A stretch of 64,000 nt of DNA, taken from assembly GCF_030646155.1 (NCBI RefSeq), contig NZ_JAUTDN010000003.1, positions 248,001 through 312,000 on the forward strand, read 5' to 3'. The number at the start of each line of letters is the position of its first letter. Within the stretch, counting starts at the first letter, position 1. The DNA is from Conexibacter sp. CPCC 205762 (GTDB lineage Bacteria; Actinomycetota; Thermoleophilia; Solirubrobacterales; Solirubrobacteraceae). The position numbers were made by a program, and so were the translations under genes. Below the pieces are notes generated by a model. The model worked only from the letters and a program-made list of their open reading frames with translations. It was not told where the DNA came from and ran no database searches. Below, one piece after another: positions 62,487 through 64,000 of the stretch.

Positions 62487-63497
62487 TCAGGCGCCCGGTG
62501 GCGGCGCGGTCGTCTCGCGCTTGACCAGCTGCGGCGGGAAGATCTCGCGCTGCGGCGCGGCGGGCGCCACCGCGCCGGCCGCCTGCAGGCGCTCCAGCAG
62601 CACGCGCACGGCGCGCTTGGCCATGCGCGTCAGCGGCTGCCGGATCGTCGTCAGCGCGAACGCCTCCCAGGCGGCCATCGCGACGTCGTCGTAGCCGATC
62701 ACCGAGAGCTGCTGCGGGACCGCGACCCCGAGCCGCTTGGCGGCGTCGAGCGCGCCGAAGGCGATCACGTCGCTGGCGCAGACGATCGCGCTCGGCGGCT
62801 GCGGCAGGCGCAGCAGCTCGCTGCAGTGCTGGTAGCCGCTCTCGTGGGTGAAGGAGCCCTCGCGGCGGAGCGACGCGTCGAACGGCACGTCGTGGCGCTC
62901 GAGCGCCGCGCGCAGGCCCTGCTCGCGGTCGCGCGCGGTCGAGGTGTTGGCGGGGCCGGCGATCAGGCCGATGCGGCGGTGACCGAGGCCGATCAGATGC
63001 TCGACCGCGAGCGCGCCGCCGGCGACGTTGTCCGACAGCACGCGGTCGGTGTCGGCGTCGTCGACGTAACGGTTGAGCAGCACGAGCGGGATCCCGATCG
63101 CCGGCAGCCGCGCGACGAACGCCGCGTCGAGCGTGGCGGCGACGACGATCAGGCCGTCGACGGTGCGGCCGCCGAGCTGGCTCGCGAGGTCGGGCCCGAG
63201 CGGCTCGTTCAGCAGGACGGTCGCGTAGCCCTCGTGCCGCAGCTCGCTGTGCAGCACCTCGACGATCTCGGGATAGAACGGGTTGAGGATGTCGGCGACG
63301 ACGACGCCGACCGTCTGCGTGCGGCCGGAGGAGAGCATGCGCGCGGCCGCGTCGGGCACGTAGCGCAGCCGCTCGGCGGCGGCTCTGACGCGCTCGAGCG
63401 TCTCCGGCGCGACGCGCGGGTCGCCGCGCAGCGCGCGCGAGACCGTCGATTGCGAGAGCCCGATCTCGCGGGCGATGTCACGGCTCGTCACGGACAT
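62487..63497 (-). CDS. LacI-family transcriptional regulator
   Basis: A 336-residue repressor. The N-terminal helix-turn-helix and hinge helix are SRDIAREIGLSQSTVSRAL and PDAAARMLSSGRT; the periplasmic-binding-protein-like sugar domain follows (VGVVVADILNPFYPEIV, DGLIVVAA, SDNVAGGALAVEHLIGLGHRRIG, VIGYDDVAMA). It is divergent from the pectinase-like gene at 63663 and is its probable regulator, with a sugar or oligouronide as ligand. Confidence 0.92.
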   Translation of the reverse strand: MSVTSRDIAREIGLSQSTVSRALRGDPRVAPETLERVRAAAERLRYVPDAAARMLSSGRTQTVGVVVADILNPFYPEIVEVLHSELRHEGYATVLLNEPLGPDLASQLGGRTVDGLIVVAATLDAAFVARLPAIGIPLVLLNRYVDDADTDRVLSDNVAGGALAVEHLIGLGHRRIGLIAGPANTSTARDREQGLRAALERHDVPFDASLRREGSFTHESGYQHCSELLRLPQPPSAIVCASDVIAFGALDAAKRLGVAVPQQLSVIGYDDVAMAAWEAFALTTIRQPLTRMAKRAVRVLLERLQAAGAVAPAAPQREIFPPQLVKRETTAPPPGA

Positions 63498-63662
63498 GAC
63501 TCAGCGCCGCAGCATAGGTGATGAAGAGCCTTCGTCCGCTCCATGACTTGCAATGCCTCGCGATGACTCATAGGGTGACTCCGAAGCCACGGGAGTGGCA
63601 GCGATGTTCCAGCGCGTCACGGTGGGGTCGCCGCCGCGGCGCTGACGAAGGAGAGAAGATCC

Positions 63663-64000
63663 ATGTCAGTCCCCTCAGCGGGACGGCGTGCGCTGCTGCG
63701 CGCGTCCGTCGCCGCCGCGGTCGTCTGCGGCGTCTCCGTCCCCGCCGCCGCAGCGCACGCCGGCATGCCGTCCGCCGACGTCACCGCCGCGCCCTACAAC
63801 GCCGTCGGCGACGGGATCGTCAACGACCGCGTCGCGATCCAGAGCGCGATCGACGACGTCGGCGCCGCGGGCGGCGGCGAGGTCGTCGTCCCCGCCGGCA
63901 GAACGTTCCTGACGGGCAGCCTGATGCTCAGATCGGGCGTGACGCTGCGCCTCGACGGCACGCTCAGACAGAGCCAGCAGGTCGCCGACTACGGCAAGCC
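63663..64000 (+). CDS. Secreted GH28/pectate-lyase-like beta-helix protein, 3'-truncated
   Basis: The first 112 codons of a gene that runs off the window. AAGGAGA precedes the ATG. A signal with an RR pair (AGRRALLRASVAAAVVCGVSV) suggests Tat or Sec export. The mature start has TAAPYNAVGDGIVNDRVAIQ, the pattern opening polygalacturonases (GH28) and pectate-lyase-3 proteins, then GGGEVVVPAGRTFLTGSL and LRSGVTLRLDGTL, the first beta-helix turns. Probably degrades pectin or another uronic-acid polysaccharide. The catalytic region is not in the window. Confidence 0.82.
   Translation, partial: MSVPSAGRRALLRASVAAAVVCGVSVPAAAAHAGMPSADVTAAPYNAVGDGIVNDRVAIQSAIDDVGAAGGGEVVVPAGRTFLTGSLMLRSGVTLRLDGTLRQSQQVADYGK

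Overview
This window is very GC-rich, compact chromosomal DNA from an actinobacterium, most likely of the class Thermoleophilia (Solirubrobacterales, Conexibacter-like). That placement is an inference. It rests on the high GC, an actinobacterial gene set (mycobacterial-type HtdX/FabG4/FadA2-like cluster, HemQ of coproporphyrin-dependent haem synthesis, DUF559 protein), and an unusually visible use of the AGA arginine codon. I see no rRNA, tRNA, CRISPR array, insertion sequence or prophage. Most operon genes overlap by 4 nt (ATGA or GTGA), and convergent neighbours often overlap or nearly touch.

Layout. 1-1255: two tandem S51 peptidases (the first cut by the window edge). 1394-8248 (minus): a lipid-degradation operon of TetR regulator, thiolase, large FabG, MaoC-type hydratase and two acyl-CoA dehydrogenases. 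8328-10126: a cupin, a small secreted protein, and a DUF559 protein with a long inverted repeat over its start and a duplicated tail. 10184-14739 (minus): a c-di-GMP turnover protein, ammonium transporter and asparaginase. 14923-19808: secreted alpha/beta hydrolase, CocE-type hydrolase and sugar porter.

19805-33764 is the most interesting part. An eleven-gene minus-strand operon encodes an ABC importer (binding protein, two permeases, ATPase) together with a phosphotriesterase-like hydrolase, a SelA-like PLP enzyme, an SDR, a metal-dependent amidohydrolase, RidA, an IclR regulator and a D-threonine-aldolase-like PLP enzyme. A divergent pair encodes an MBL-fold protein with a degenerate metal motif and a D-cysteine-desulfhydrase-like PLP enzyme. 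A nearby Gfo/Idh dehydrogenase is transcribed separately. Three promoter regions carry paired copies of one palindrome (about TTCTCATACGTGAA), always 20 bp apart. They look like one regulon for uptake and breakdown of an unidentified amino compound, possibly D-configured, N-acylated or lactone-containing.

33790-43782: M48 peptidase, DUF1501/DUF1800 pair, VOC and HXXEE proteins, a small two-component system, and a GT2 glycosyltransferase, 46-residue membrane protein and GH5 endoglucanase set. 43805-49524: GGCT-like protein, Nudix hydrolase, SGNH hydrolase and MFS exporter under a TetR repressor, NudC and HemQ. 49737-53833: ECF sigma factor and membrane partner, divergent secreted proteins that share a domain with that partner, FHA protein, cupredoxin, and a decayed beta-propeller pseudogene. 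53956-57283: an iron-box-like palindrome ahead of a SirB1-like gene and a DtxR-family regulator, then BioY, a LapA-like protein and VapBC. 57427-64000: ArfB-like release factor, DoxX-like protein, a second c-di-GMP protein, polysaccharide deacetylase, Pcm, a LacI regulator, and the start of a secreted pectinase-like gene cut by the window end.
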